Source of the DNA: Pedobacter sp. SL55
GTDB taxonomy: Bacteria; Bacteroidota; Bacteroidia; Sphingobacteriales; Sphingobacteriaceae
Length of the DNA: 64,000 nucleotides
Assembly (NCBI RefSeq): GCF_026625705.1
Contig: NZ_CP113059.1
Span: 4,340,001 to 4,404,000, forward strand
Direction of reading: 5' to 3'
The translations under genes and the position numbers were made by a program. The notes beneath the pieces were generated by a model that saw nothing but the letters and a program-made list of their open reading frames with translations, was not told where the DNA came from and searched no databases. Positions within the stretch are counted from its first letter, which is position 1. Every line of letters begins with the position of its first letter. Below are positions 39,067-48,781 of the stretch, one piece after another.

Positions 39067-39894
39067 TCAGTTACTGCCCATGGGCTTTGAATTTAACTTT
39101 TTACCAAGAAATACAGATGCCTGAGCATTAAATATATCGGTATCTCCAGACGTATAAAATGTTTGCTTTGCCTCTTTTGCTAACGCTTTTTCTATATCTT
39201 GATGTCTATCCAGATAATCTGCTAAGCTACTTGCTACAATATCTCCTTGGGCAACCAAAGTAATTTCTTGAGGCAAAAACTGTTTAATTTTAGGTAAAAT
39301 TAAAGGATAATGGGTACAAGCTAGTAAAATCGTATCAATATTTGGCGATTGCTGCATAAGTTCATCAATATACTTTTTAACAAAATAATCTGCTCCGGGA
39401 TACTCATGTTCATTATTTTCTACTAAAGGCACCCACATTGGGCAACTTTGTTGATAAACTTCCACATCGGGGAAAAACTTATTGATTTCTATTAGATAAG
39501 ATTCTGAGCGTATTGTTCCTCTTGTGCCTAACACACCAATAGCTTTGGTTTTGCTCATTTCTCCAACAACCTCTGCGGTGGGTCTAATTACGCCCAAAAC
39601 CCTACGGTTGGGATATTTTTTGGGTAAATCTAATTGCTGTATATTACGCAAAGCCTTTGCAGAAGCCGTATTACAGGCTAAAATAACCAATGGGCATCCC
39701 TGCTCAAAAAGCCACTCTACACACTCTAGGGTGTATCTATAAACGGTATCGAAAGAGTGGTCTCCGTATGGCGACCGAGCATTGTCTCCTAAATAGATGT
39801 AGTTATAATTGGGCAATTTTTCGGCAATGGCTTTAAAAACGGTTAAGCCCCCAAAGCCAGAATCGAATATACCTATAGCGTTATTGCCTTGCAT
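39067..39894 (-). CDS. murI: Glutamate racemase
   Basis: Makes D-glutamate for peptidoglycan, 275 residues. It shows IGIFDSGFGGLTVFKAI at the start, the two catalytic cysteines in LACNTASAKALR (about residue 75) and LLACTHYPLILP (about 190), and GDNARSPYGDHS between them. It follows the second OmpH gene after a strong terminator and is probably separately transcribed, though murI next to the bamA-ompH genes is a conserved arrangement in this phylum. Confidence 0.96.
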   Translation of the reverse strand: MQGNNAIGIFDSGFGGLTVFKAIAEKLPNYNYIYLGDNARSPYGDHSFDTVYRYTLECVEWLFEQGCPLVILACNTASAKALRNIQQLDLPKKYPNRRVLGVIRPTAEVVGEMSKTKAIGVLGTRGTIRSESYLIEINKFFPDVEVYQQSCPMWVPLVENNEHEYPGADYFVKKYIDELMQQSPNIDTILLACTHYPLILPKIKQFLPQEITLVAQGDIVASSLADYLDRHQDIEKALAKEAKQTFYTSGDTDIFNAQASVFLGKKLNSKPMGSN

Positions 39895-39966
39895 ATCATT
39901 TTATTGAAAGGTTTTGAATGTTAATGTAAAGATTATTTAGCCCATTTTAAACATTCTTGAGCATAA

Positions 39967-40000
39967 AAAAGCGGAATTAAGCTTACCTAATTCCGCTTTT
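39967..40000 (-). terminator. Terminator at the end of the bamA-ompH operon
   Basis: AAAAGCGGAATTA and TAATTCCGCTTTT are perfect 13-bp complements around an 8-nt loop, with a T-run on the minus strand. It lies 17 bp past the stop of the second ompH gene and before murI. Confidence 0.85.
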
Positions 40001-40016
40001 TAATTTTTAAATAAGA

Positions 40017-40601
40017 TTATGGTTTTTTAGCCGGAGTTGTAGCTGGTTTAGCAGTTGCTGCAATACCTAATTTAGTTTTTACAGCAGCAGTAATATCTTC
40101 GCCACCATCAAAATAAACTAAATTGTTAAAACCTTGAGATGCAGAAATATCAAAAACGTAAGACAAACCTTTTTCTTTTGAAATTGCATTGATAGCTGTA
40201 GCTACTTTTTGTTGCAACGGAGGAAAAACCTCAGCTTGCTTAGCTTCAACATCTGTTCTTGCTTTGTTACGAGCATCTTCAATTCTTTTTTGTAAATCTG
40301 TTAACTCTGTTTGAGCAACTTGCAATTCTTTAACAACAACATCTTTATTTGCTTCGCTTAATGTTCTTTCTTTGTCTTGAGCAGCTTTTAATTTGTTTTG
40401 ATACTCAGTGATCATTTTATCAATTTCTGCTTGTTTTGTTTTTGCCAAGTTCTCTATCGTACTAGAAACAGTTTTAGCTTCCGACCAAGTAGAGAAAATC
40501 TCATCTGAATTTAAGTGACCAAATTTTTGTTGTGCACTTACAACTTGCGTAGTTAAAAGTAATCCTGCAGCTACAAATAATCCTTTAATTAACTTTTTCA
40601 T
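40017..40601 (-). CDS. OmpH/Skp family periplasmic chaperone, second copy
   Basis: Periplasmic chaperone of 194 residues that holds unfolded outer-membrane proteins for BamA. Signal peptide MKKLIKGLFVAAGLLLTTQ...SAQQ; mature start KFGHLNSDEIF; then a long coiled-coil arm (about 45-130, KTKQAEIDKMITEYQNKLKA); then the trimer core ending AVKTKLGI. An Ala/Pro/Lys-rich tail (AATAKPATTPAKKP) is added. It is the last gene of the envelope operon, after another OmpH copy; the two may hold different clients. Confidence 0.93.
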   Translation of the reverse strand: MKKLIKGLFVAAGLLLTTQVVSAQQKFGHLNSDEIFSTWSEAKTVSSTIENLAKTKQAEIDKMITEYQNKLKAAQDKERTLSEANKDVVVKELQVAQTELTDLQKRIEDARNKARTDVEAKQAEVFPPLQQKVATAINAISKEKGLSYVFDISASQGFNNLVYFDGGEDITAAVKTKLGIAATAKPATTPAKKP

Positions 40602-40737
40602 TTATAATATAATTTGTTTTTGTTGATAATCGTTTTTGTTTTTAAGGCTTCAATAAGCTTTTAAGCTCGTTTTAAGTAAATAAAACCACCCCCGCTAAAC
40701 TTGGATAGTTTCATTTTTTGTAATGTGTAATGTTTTG

Positions 40738-41268
40738 TTATTTTACCAAAGTACCTGGCTTAAAGCCTAATCTAATAATTACATCGTTACTGATGTCATA
40801 GTTGGCGCTAGCATAAATCATCATGGTGCTTTCGCTGCTTTTATCAAATACGAAGTCAATGTATTTGTTTTTTGCAACTTCTGCAATGGTAGAAGAAACT
40901 TTTTCTTGAATAGGCTTCAATAATTTGGTGCGGGTTTGAAACAAATCTCCCTCTGGACCAAACTTTTGACGTTGTAATTCTTTGGCTTTCTTCTCTTTTT
41001 CGATGATATCATTTTCTCTACGTCTACGCATATCATCAGTTAATAATACCTGATCTGCTTGATAAGCCTTATACATGGCATCTACTTCTTTAAATACTTC
41101 GTCTACTTCTTTCTGGTACTGTTTAGATAGCCCTTCTATTTGAGTTAACGACGATTTATAGTCTGGAACGTGTTTCAAAATGTATTCTGTATCTACGTAG
41201 GCCATTTTCTGTGCCGATACTCCTAAGGCCATAAGGAGTAAAAAACTAGCTAAAAATATCTTTCTCAT
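40738..41268 (-). CDS. OmpH/Skp family periplasmic chaperone, first copy
   Basis: Skp-like chaperone, about 176 residues from the ATG at 41268; I prefer this start because it gives the signal peptide MRKIFLASFLLLMALGVSAQ, while an ATG ten codons upstream puts a basic stretch before it. Mature start KMAYVDTEYILKHVPDYK, a coiled-coil arm with RRRRENDIIEKEKKAKELQ near the tip, and a C-terminal core ending DVIIRLGFKPGTLVK. It follows bamA by 48 bp and precedes a second ompH copy, as is usual in Bacteroidota. Confidence 0.93.
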   Translation of the reverse strand: MRKIFLASFLLLMALGVSAQKMAYVDTEYILKHVPDYKSSLTQIEGLSKQYQKEVDEVFKEVDAMYKAYQADQVLLTDDMRRRRENDIIEKEKKAKELQRQKFGPEGDLFQTRTKLLKPIQEKVSSTIAEVAKNKYIDFVFDKSSESTMMIYASANYDISNDVIIRLGFKPGTLVK

Positions 41269-41316
41269 AATTGAACGTTTGCTTAACGCTTTAAACAAGC
41301 TTTTAATTGTGTGTGA

Positions 41317-43860
41317 TTAGTTAAAACCTCCCATTTGTTGCGCAATGCTGAAGTGGAACTGTCCTTTATTAGCATCTGGCACTCCTGGGATGTTATCAAA
41401 TCCATAACCATAATCTATGCCAAGTAATCCAAATATCGGTAAAAATATTTTTGCACCAACACCAACAGACCTTCTCACGTTAAATGGATTAAAGTCGCGG
41501 AACCTGTCCCAAGTATTACCAGCCTCGCCAAATACGGTCATAAAAGCGGTTGCTTGTTGCGAGCTAATTACTGGATATCTTAATTCCATTACATATTTGG
41601 TAAAGATAGGGCTACCAGAACTTTGTGCAATGTTTGGATTGGCACCTACCGGAATTACCGAGTTATTTGAGTAACCACGCATTGCTATGATCTCAGAACC
41701 TTGTAAAAAGTCGAAGCCTTGCATACCATCGCCACCTAATTTAAAGCGCTCAAATGCTGATTGACCAACGGCACTATTGTAAGAGCCTAAGAAACCAAAC
41801 TGCGCTTGTCCTTTAAATACCAACTTGCCAACTACGGTTTCGAACCACTGCGATTCAAATTTCCACTTGTGATATTCTGTAAATCTGTAGCGATCTTTAT
41901 CAGATGCTGTGTTATAATTTACCTTGTTAAATAAAGAATAAGGCGGGGTTGCTTGTACGGTAAACCTTAAATACGCACCACCCGTTGGGAAAATATTGTG
42001 ATTTCTAGAATCTCTTGAAATTTCTTGGGTAAAGTTTAAGTTATAAGACTCTCCTGTACTGAAAAGGAAGCCCGGATAGTTATTTAAGATGTACTGGTTT
42101 AGGTTAATAGAGTGCGTTAACGAGAACCAGTTATCTGGCCATTTTAACCTTCTACCTAAACTGAACGACACACCATTTAAACGGATGCCATAGTAATTGG
42201 CATTGCTTTTAGCTAAACCGTTAGATTGTAGTGAAGTAAATGCACTAACGCCAAAACTAACGGGCTTTTTACCACCAAACCAAGGCTCAGAAAACGAAAA
42301 ACTGTAAGATTGGTAGAACTTACCATTGGTTTGCCCACGCAAGCTTAAACGTTGCCCATCTCCTTTAGGCAAGGGTCTGTACGCTTCGCCTTTAAATAAG
42401 TTTCTTAACGAGAAGTTATTAAAGGTTAAACCTAAGGTACCAATCACACGGCCACCGCCAAAACCTCCAGAAAGCTCAATCTGGTCTGATGGTTTTTCTT
42501 CTACATTGTAAACAATATCTACAGTACCATCTGCCGGATTAGGTTTTGGTACGGGGTTAGTTTTAGACTCATCGAAGTTACCCAACTGTCCAATTTCCCG
42601 AACACTTCTGATGAGTTGTTCTTTTGAGAAAAAATCTCCTGGTTTTGTACGGATTTCTCTTAACACCACCCTATCGTTGGTAATGGTGTTTCCTAAAACA
42701 CTTACTTTATTAATGGTATACTTTGGACCTTCGTAAATACGCATCTCTACGTCAACGGTGTCATTATAAATTTTAGTTTGTACTGGGTCTACATTAAAGG
42801 TAAGGTAACCATCGTTTAAGTAAATACTAGAAACATCGTCGCCATTAGCGCTACCTCTTAATTTTTTCTCTAGTTTTTCTTCACTAAATACTTCGCCTTT
42901 TTCGATACCGAAAACTTTCTCTAAAAACTCAGTATTGTATTTAGCATTACCCACCCACGTAATTTTCCCGAAATAGTATTTCGGCCCTTCGTACATGTTA
43001 ATTTTAATGCTAACGGTTTTATCATTGTATTTATAAACACTATCGCTAATAATTGCGGCATCGCGATAGCCTTTCTCGTGCAGCTTAGCTACAAAAGCCA
43101 ATTTATCTTCTTCGTATTTCTCTTTGTTGAATTTACCACTACCAAAAACTTTATAAAAGGCACGTTGCTTAGTTTTTTTAAGGTATTTTCTAAGTTTAGC
43201 AGCGCTAAATTCTTTGTTACCTGTAAAATCAATCTTTTGCACTTTTACCCTTCGGCCTCTGTCTATGTTAACTTGAAGAATTACGCTGTTTTCCTGATTT
43301 GGATCGGGTTTAGAAGTGTAATTGATTTTGGTGTAGAAAAATCCTTTTTCGTATAAATATTTTGTGATGATAGACCTCGTAGTATTGTACAAGTTATCAT
43401 TAATGATAGATTTCCCAGGTCTGTCTCCTAGTTTTTCTAGGATATCGGTTTTTTGTGATTTACTGATACCAGTAAACTCAAAACCACTTAGGCGAGGAAG
43501 CTCTACTACTTCAATATCAAAATACACCGTATCTCCATTTATTTTAGAAACGTTTAGCTTGATATCATCAAATAAGCCTTGGGCCCATAAGTTTTTAATG
43601 GCATTAGCAGTACCTTCTCCAGGCAGCATAATTGTTTCGCCTTGGGTTAACTTAGAAAGCACAACAATTACATCCTTATCAAGATATTTTGCGCCAGTTA
43701 AAGTGGTACCTCCAATAATGTATTCTTTTGGTGTGAAATAGTCTAAATTTAGTCCATTTACTTTTAAGGAAGGAGTTGCTTGTGTTGGTTGGTTACGAAT
43801 TTGAGCTAATGACGGAAAACCGATCAAAAGCAGAAATACTAGTTGGTATATTCTTCTCAT
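41317..43860 (-). CDS. bamA: Outer-membrane protein assembly factor BamA
   Basis: Essential Omp85 protein that folds beta-barrels into the outer membrane, 847 residues. Signal peptide (MRRIYQLVFLLLIGFPSLAQ), five POTRA domains (about 45-470; for example VNIDRGRRVKVQKIDFTG and KYTINKVSVLGNTIT), then the 16-strand barrel (SGGFGGGRVIGTLGLTFNNF onward) with the lid-loop region near residue 690 and the end PGVPDANKGQFHFSIAQQ. It lies between uppS (63 bp) and the ompH pair, so membrane-protein assembly genes and chaperones are made together. Confidence 0.97.
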   Translation of the reverse strand: MRRIYQLVFLLLIGFPSLAQIRNQPTQATPSLKVNGLNLDYFTPKEYIIGGTTLTGAKYLDKDVIVVLSKLTQGETIMLPGEGTANAIKNLWAQGLFDDIKLNVSKINGDTVYFDIEVVELPRLSGFEFTGISKSQKTDILEKLGDRPGKSIINDNLYNTTRSIITKYLYEKGFFYTKINYTSKPDPNQENSVILQVNIDRGRRVKVQKIDFTGNKEFSAAKLRKYLKKTKQRAFYKVFGSGKFNKEKYEEDKLAFVAKLHEKGYRDAAIISDSVYKYNDKTVSIKINMYEGPKYYFGKITWVGNAKYNTEFLEKVFGIEKGEVFSEEKLEKKLRGSANGDDVSSIYLNDGYLTFNVDPVQTKIYNDTVDVEMRIYEGPKYTINKVSVLGNTITNDRVVLREIRTKPGDFFSKEQLIRSVREIGQLGNFDESKTNPVPKPNPADGTVDIVYNVEEKPSDQIELSGGFGGGRVIGTLGLTFNNFSLRNLFKGEAYRPLPKGDGQRLSLRGQTNGKFYQSYSFSFSEPWFGGKKPVSFGVSAFTSLQSNGLAKSNANYYGIRLNGVSFSLGRRLKWPDNWFSLTHSINLNQYILNNYPGFLFSTGESYNLNFTQEISRDSRNHNIFPTGGAYLRFTVQATPPYSLFNKVNYNTASDKDRYRFTEYHKWKFESQWFETVVGKLVFKGQAQFGFLGSYNSAVGQSAFERFKLGGDGMQGFDFLQGSEIIAMRGYSNNSVIPVGANPNIAQSSGSPIFTKYVMELRYPVISSQQATAFMTVFGEAGNTWDRFRDFNPFNVRRSVGVGAKIFLPIFGLLGIDYGYGFDNIPGVPDANKGQFHFSIAQQMGGFN

Positions 43861-43923
43861 TTACAATCTAAAAAACGTTGCTAAGTTAATTTAAACTCAT
43901 GTTAAAAAGTGTTAAAAGAAAAA

Positions 43924-44664
43924 TTAGTTCAATTGCTCACTAATTTTCCCAAAGCGACGTTCGCGTTTTTGGTAATCTACAATGGCCTCAAAAAGATGCT
44001 CTCTTCTGAAATCGGGCCATAGTGTTTCGGTAAAATATAATTCGGTATAAGCCATTTGCCACAATAGGTAATTACTGATACGATGCTCTCCGCTGGTACG
44101 TATCATTAGCTCAGGATCGGGGATATTTACGGTAGTTAGCTGATTTGCAAACAACTGCTCATCAATTTGTTCTACACTAATTTTTCCTTCTTGCACTTGG
44201 GTGGCTAATTTTCTCGCAGCTTCTACAATTTCCCACTTTGCACTATAGCTTAGCGCCAAGGTTAAGGTACATTTTACGTTGTCCTTGGTTTTGTGCATAG
44301 CATCTGCTAGGTCTTCAATACATTTTTGCGGAAGAGATTTTAAATCGCCTATGGCATTTAGCTTAATGTTATTTTTGTTAAGGGTTTCTGCTTCTTGGTT
44401 AATGGTTGAAATGAGCAATTCCATTAAAGCATTTACTTCTTCTACCGGTCTGTTCCAGTTTTCGGTAGAGAAAGCATAAACCGTTAGGTACTTTATTCCA
44501 ATTTCTACGCAGCCCTCTACAATATCTTTTACAGAAAGCACGCCGCTCTCGTGGCCAAAAACCCTAAATTTCCCTTGATTTTTTGCCCAACGTCCATTAC
44601 CATCCATAATAATGGCAATATGTTCTGGCAAACGCTTAATATCTATTTGATCTTTAAAATCCAT
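43924..44664 (-). CDS. uppS: Isoprenyl (undecaprenyl diphosphate) synthase
   Basis: Cis-prenyltransferase that makes the C55 lipid carrier for cell-wall sugars, 246 residues. Catalytic motif HIAIIMDGNGRWAKN near residue 16, FSTENWNRP in the middle and the substrate motif RTSGEHRISNYLLWQMAY with ELYFTETLWPDF. It starts 24 bp after the DUF6089 gene. It is part of the NadK-DUF6089-UppS-BamA-OmpH operon. Confidence 0.97.
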   Translation of the reverse strand: MDFKDQIDIKRLPEHIAIIMDGNGRWAKNQGKFRVFGHESGVLSVKDIVEGCVEIGIKYLTVYAFSTENWNRPVEEVNALMELLISTINQEAETLNKNNIKLNAIGDLKSLPQKCIEDLADAMHKTKDNVKCTLTLALSYSAKWEIVEAARKLATQVQEGKISVEQIDEQLFANQLTTVNIPDPELMIRTSGEHRISNYLLWQMAYTELYFTETLWPDFRREHLFEAIVDYQKRERRFGKISEQLN

Positions 44665-44688
44665 TTATTTTGCTGAGGCCGTCAAAAG

Positions 44689-45489
44689 TTAAAAACACTT
44701 TTGGCTCACAAAGGTATAAGTTATGCCAATACCTACAAACATATAAGTATCTCTTTTTCTAAAATCTCCTCTTTGCACATCTCTTGCCCCAATATAATTG
44801 CCATTAATTTCGCCAGAACGGTCGCTTAACATAATCTGCATAGGGCGTATATCTGGGTCGTTAGAATAAAGTGCTGGATCAATATAGTTGCCACTTACAT
44901 CGTCTAAATAATCTGTATAGGCATTTCTATAGCCTATATTGCTCATTACGGTCCAATTATTTTTGAAATTATACTTGATACCGAAGCCAAAAGGCACGCT
45001 TAAAGCGGCAGTTTTATATTTTGCACCTTCGGTTTGATATAAAGGAAGTTCGTATTCACTTCCCTGGTATTTAGTTTTAGGATTAAACAACACCACCCCG
45101 ACACCAGTATATAAATAAGGAGAAAACCTTGAATAGCCACCTCCCGAAAAATAATCGAAAAAGTTAAAATCTACCAAAAGACTAAATTCGTTTAGCTTGT
45201 TAGAAAAGCTCAAATTTCTTTGCCTAAACTGCTCGCTGGTAGATTGTGCATCGTTTGCTTTAATTTTACCGTTAGTATAATTAAAAGACAGCGCCCAGTT
45301 GGGATCAAAGTTAGCTTTAACGAAACCACCAAAGGAAAGGCCACTAATTTTTAAGGGATTGGTAGGGTTTAAATCGCCCATATAACCCGCACCGCCTGCC
45401 TGCAAACCTACCTCCCATACTTGGGCAACAGATTTACCTACAAAAATAGCGCTTAAAACAATGGCTAATAACGTCTTTTTATAAAACAT
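44689..45489 (-). CDS. DUF6089 family outer-membrane beta-barrel protein
   Basis: Exported protein of 266 residues with signal peptide (LLAIVLSAIFVGKSVAQ) and a small beta-barrel pattern: WEVGLQAGGAGYMGDLNPTN, SFGGFVKANFDPNWALSFNY, and C-terminal MFVGIGITYTF. The family is found throughout Bacteroidota, nearly always between nadK and uppS/bamA, but has no assigned function. The 1-bp gap to nadK shows close coupling. The context suggests a role in outer-membrane biogenesis; this is inference. Confidence 0.88.
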   Translation of the reverse strand: MFYKKTLLAIVLSAIFVGKSVAQVWEVGLQAGGAGYMGDLNPTNPLKISGLSFGGFVKANFDPNWALSFNYTNGKIKANDAQSTSEQFRQRNLSFSNKLNEFSLLVDFNFFDYFSGGGYSRFSPYLYTGVGVVLFNPKTKYQGSEYELPLYQTEGAKYKTAALSVPFGFGIKYNFKNNWTVMSNIGYRNAYTDYLDDVSGNYIDPALYSNDPDIRPMQIMLSDRSGEINGNYIGARDVQRGDFRKRDTYMFVGIGITYTFVSQKCF

Positions 45490-45490
45490 C

Positions 45491-46372
45491 CTAATAATTA
45501 CGGGTATCTATGCCCCAAAGCAATTTATTCCTTAACGTAGTTAGAAACGTTTCATTGTTAAGGCGGATAAGATTTATGTTAAATGTTGCTTTACTGATAG
45601 TTATTTTCACGCTACGATCTACAGTTTCTGTCCTCGAATCGCAGGTAAGCAAAAATTTGGTGCTACGGGCTTCAACCTCAAAAGTAAGCGTTACATCATC
45701 GGGCACTATAATTGGCCTTACATTTAAATTATGTGGCGCTACGGGTGTAATCACAAAATTTTGTGCACTTGGCAAAATAATTGGACCTCCGCAGCTCAAC
45801 GAATAGGCCGTGGAACCCGTTGGTGTGGCAATAATAAGCCCATCGGCCCAATAGGAGTTTACAAATTCGCCATTCATGTAAGCATGAATAATCATCATGG
45901 CAGAATCATCTCTTCTGTGTATGGTAATATCGTTTAAGGCAAAGTTTTCATCGCCAAATAGGCCGCTTTTAGATTCGATACTGAGCAAGCTTCGCTGATC
46001 TATAGAATAAGCCCCACTTACCAATGCTTTTATGGCATCGTTTATTTCTGCTTTATTGATACTGGCCAAAAAGCCTAAACGCCCAAAGTTGATACCTATC
46101 ACCGGAACCTGCGAATCTCTTACCAAAGATAGCGTGTCTAGCAAAGTTCCATCGCCGCCCAAACTTAACAAGATATCAGTTTTGCCGAGCAAATCGTTAT
46201 ATCCTAAAAAAGTAGCAATATTTGGTGGCAAGGTTAATTTGTCCTTTACAAAATCAAAAAACTTTTGATAAACCGTTACTTCAATCTGGTTAGCTGCCAA
46301 AGCATCAAATACTTCTTGTACAAAAGGCAGTACATTATCATTAAAATCTCTACCGTAAAGGGCTATTTTCAT
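45491..46372 (-). CDS. nadK: NAD kinase
   Basis: ATP-dependent NAD+ kinase that makes NADP+, 293 residues, cytoplasmic. Signature motifs GGDGTLLDTLSL (about residue 75) and FALNDITIHRR (about 150), plus the binding turn YWADGLIIATPTGSTAYSLS. It is the head of the DUF6089-UppS-BamA-OmpH cluster and follows the CBS protein gene by 95 bp. Confidence 0.97.
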   Translation of the reverse strand: MKIALYGRDFNDNVLPFVQEVFDALAANQIEVTVYQKFFDFVKDKLTLPPNIATFLGYNDLLGKTDILLSLGGDGTLLDTLSLVRDSQVPVIGINFGRLGFLASINKAEINDAIKALVSGAYSIDQRSLLSIESKSGLFGDENFALNDITIHRRDDSAMMIIHAYMNGEFVNSYWADGLIIATPTGSTAYSLSCGGPIILPSAQNFVITPVAPHNLNVRPIIVPDDVTLTFEVEARSTKFLLTCDSRTETVDRSVKITISKATFNINLIRLNNETFLTTLRNKLLWGIDTRNY

Positions 46373-46467
46373 CCGTTTGTTTTGACTTATTTTTTTGATG
46401 ACGAAAGCATCATAATTATCTTACAGCTAAATTCTTTATGAAATCTTGATGGTTTTCGTATTAGGAA

Positions 46468-47130
46468 TTAAACGTTTAAATAGTTCATGAACGAATTGAA
46501 TCTATCCATAGAACCGTCATCATGACTGCTATTGTTAAAAACAGCTTTAACTTCATAATCGTAGCGTTCAAAAGAAGCTATAATGGCAGAAAGATCTGTT
46601 TTGTTAATTTTTAAGGTAACTTCTAACCTAGTAGAATCTGGAAAAGAATTTACATAAGAAGATAATATTTGCGCATTTTCTGCTTCTACAACTTGCGACA
46701 TGTGCGCCAACGAATTGTTTCGATTACTGATAGAAAGCACAATGATACCGCCAGGTTCGCTTACCGCATAAAGATTGGCAGTAAAATTTAATAAATGATT
46801 GATATAAACCACCCCAAGGTAATTTTTTTGCTGATCTAAAACTGGCACAACAGACAACTGAAGCTCGCTAAATAAACGGATAACTTCGTAAATGTGTGCA
46901 TTCTCGAAAGCAAAAGAACTGAGCAAACTTAGCGGTAATGCACCAATGGCTGTGTCTGTATCCTTAGCCGCCATTAATTCTTCTTCGGAGACTAAACCGA
47001 GGTACTGCACTTCGTTTACAATAGGCAGGTGATATAGCTTGAACTCGTTCATACGATCCAAAGCCTTCCTAACCGTATCTGACGTACGAAGAGGTGGAAT
47101 ATTGTTCGTTATGAGTTCTCCTGCAATCAT
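46468..47130 (-). CDS. CBS domain protein
   Basis: Cytoplasmic protein of 220 residues with paired CBS domains (about 5-60, DTVRKALDRMNEFKLYHLPI; and about 75-130, IYEVIRLFSELQLSVVPVLD) that probably bind an adenine nucleotide. The C-terminal part (about 135-220) looks ACT-like (PGGIIVLSISNRNNSLAHMS). It has no enzyme domain, so it is a sensor or regulator of unknown target. Its position before nadK is conserved in the phylum and hints at sensing nucleotide or cofactor state. Confidence 0.88.
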   Translation of the reverse strand: MIAGELITNNIPPLRTSDTVRKALDRMNEFKLYHLPIVNEVQYLGLVSEEELMAAKDTDTAIGALPLSLLSSFAFENAHIYEVIRLFSELQLSVVPVLDQQKNYLGVVYINHLLNFTANLYAVSEPGGIIVLSISNRNNSLAHMSQVVEAENAQILSSYVNSFPDSTRLEVTLKINKTDLSAIIASFERYDYEVKAVFNNSSHDDGSMDRFNSFMNYLNV

Positions 47131-47178
47131 TATCTATTTTTTTTATTGGCAATATCTTAAATCTTTTATGCCAATTTA

Positions 47179-47941
47179 TTATTTAAGCAAAATTCTGTCC
47201 AAAAACTTTTCTAAATAGTTATTAAATACTTCTGGCTGCTCCATCATAGGTGCATGGCCGCATTCATCTACCCAGTTTAGCTCAGAATTTGGCAGTAATT
47301 CATAAAATTCTTTAGCTACATCTGGTGGCGTAACTTTATCTTGTTTGCCCCAAATTAACGACACCGGAATAGTTATTTTCTTTAGTTCTTTAGCCATGTT
47401 GTGCCTTATGGCAGATTTGGCCAATGCCAAAATACGAATTACCCTAGAACGATCGTTAACCGTTTTAAATACTTCGTCTACCAATTCTTTAGTGGCAGTT
47501 GCTGGGCTGTAAAACGTAAATTCTACTTTCTCTTTAATAAAATCGTAGTTCTCTCTTTTAGGGAAAGAGCCTCCAAAAGCATTTTCATACAGACCAGAGC
47601 TTGGTAAGTACCAATGCTTTCACAAACTCTTGATGTGCCACGGTAAATACTAAGCCAACGTGCCCGCCAAGTGAGTTTCCTATTAAAACTACCTGGCTTA
47701 GTTTTTTAAATTTTAGAAAACGATGCAGGTATTTTGACAGGCTTTTTACTCCTAATGTTAATATAGGAAGTTCGTAAATAGGCAAAATAGGTACCAACAC
47801 ACGGTATTTATGTTTAAATTTTTCTACTGTTTGTTCCCAGTTACTCAATTCTCCCATCAAACCATGAAGCAACACTAAAGGTTCGCCCTGGCCAACCTCT
47901 ATAAATTTAAACCCCTCCTGTTCAACTACTTCGTAATTCAT
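47179..47941 (-). CDS. Alpha/beta-fold hydrolase (frameshifted in this sequence)
   Basis: Soluble serine hydrolase of about 254 residues. The first part carries PLVLLHGLMGELSNWEQ (oxyanion loop) and the nucleophile elbow VLIGNSLGGH. After the break the chain continues SGLYENAFGGSFPKRENY, with the acid in WGKQDKVTPP and the catalytic His in ECGHAPMMEQPE, so the triad is complete once joined. The break lies near 47597-47605 at ACCAAGCTC; adding two bases restores LVLTGSSGLYE. A substrate cannot be named. It stands before the CBS-nadK cluster on the same strand. Confidence 0.85.
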
Positions 47942-48259
47942 ATATGGATAATGATGTTTTATTGATTATTTGATATTTTTAAAATTGTATCAATGAACTC
48001 GCGAGCTCGGTTTTATTGTAATATATAATAGCCTTTTTATCTTCGTTTGTATTTTCGGAAACACGGCTATTTCATAAATATGATTGTGTATATTTTTTAC
48101 CTATATATTTTTTTTTCGATGGTGGTAAAGCTGCCATCATCAATTATTCCGCCCCGATTTGTTAACCATGGTGGTTTGGTATATGCCACTAAGTTAATAG
48201 AGTAAATGTAATTAATGTGAAATAAAATTACATTTTTATCCTTTACACTCTATTTAATA
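47942..48259. other. AT-rich intergenic region with a weak terminator
   Basis: A 318-bp gap between yqeY and the hydrolase gene. AAATGTAAT (48204-48212) and ATTACATTT (48227-48235) form a 9-bp stem just past the yqeY stop and may end that transcript. GATGGTGG/CCATCATC near 48119-48142 is another small inverted repeat. No gene seen. Confidence 0.5.
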
Positions 48260-48706
48260 CTAAGCTAACAAGCTTTTTACAATTTCTCCAATCAATTTTC
48301 CTTCGGCTTTACCTGCTAGTTCTTTGTTAGCCAAGCCCATTACTTTACCCATCTCTTTGATAGAGCTAGCGCCAGTTTTAGCAATAATTTTAGCTATAAC
48401 AGCTTCGATCTCTGATCTTTCCATTTGCTTAGGTAAAAACTGAGCAATTACATCTATTTCTTCTTGTTCTACCTGATAAAGATCTTCCCTACCCTGAGTT
48501 TTATAAATATCTGCCGACTCTTTACGTTGCTTAACCAGTTTCTGTAAAATTTTTATTTCAGCTTCTTCATTTATTTCTTCTGCATGACCTTTTTCTGTTT
48601 TTGCCAACAAAATTGCGGCTTTAATAGCCCTAAGTCCTCGTAGTTTAACTTGGTCTTTAGCCAACATGGCTTGTTTAATTTCTTGATCTATGGTTGTTGA
48701 TATCAT
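48260..48706 (-). CDS. GatB/YqeY domain protein
   Basis: Helical protein of 148 residues of the YqeY family, related to the C-terminal domain of GatB amidotransferase, thought to help tRNA-dependent amidation or bind tRNA. It shows IDQEIKQAMLAKDQVKLRGL at the N-terminus, VEQEEIDVIAQFLPKQM in the middle and IKEMGKVMGLANKELAGKAE near the end. The exact role is not established. It stands downstream of the SDR gene with about 75 bp between. Confidence 0.93.
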   Translation of the reverse strand: MISTTIDQEIKQAMLAKDQVKLRGLRAIKAAILLAKTEKGHAEEINEEAEIKILQKLVKQRKESADIYKTQGREDLYQVEQEEIDVIAQFLPKQMERSEIEAVIAKIIAKTGASSIKEMGKVMGLANKELAGKAEGKLIGEIVKSLLA

Positions 48707-48781
48707 AATGTGTTATGTGTTATCAGTTACGTGTTGTGGGTTATACATCCAAACTAGAAACCCATAACTTGTAACTTTAAA

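Noticed and set aside
43364..43741. 125-codon plus-strand frame opposite bamA
   Set aside because: Shadow of the POTRA-encoding region; no start context or family resemblance.
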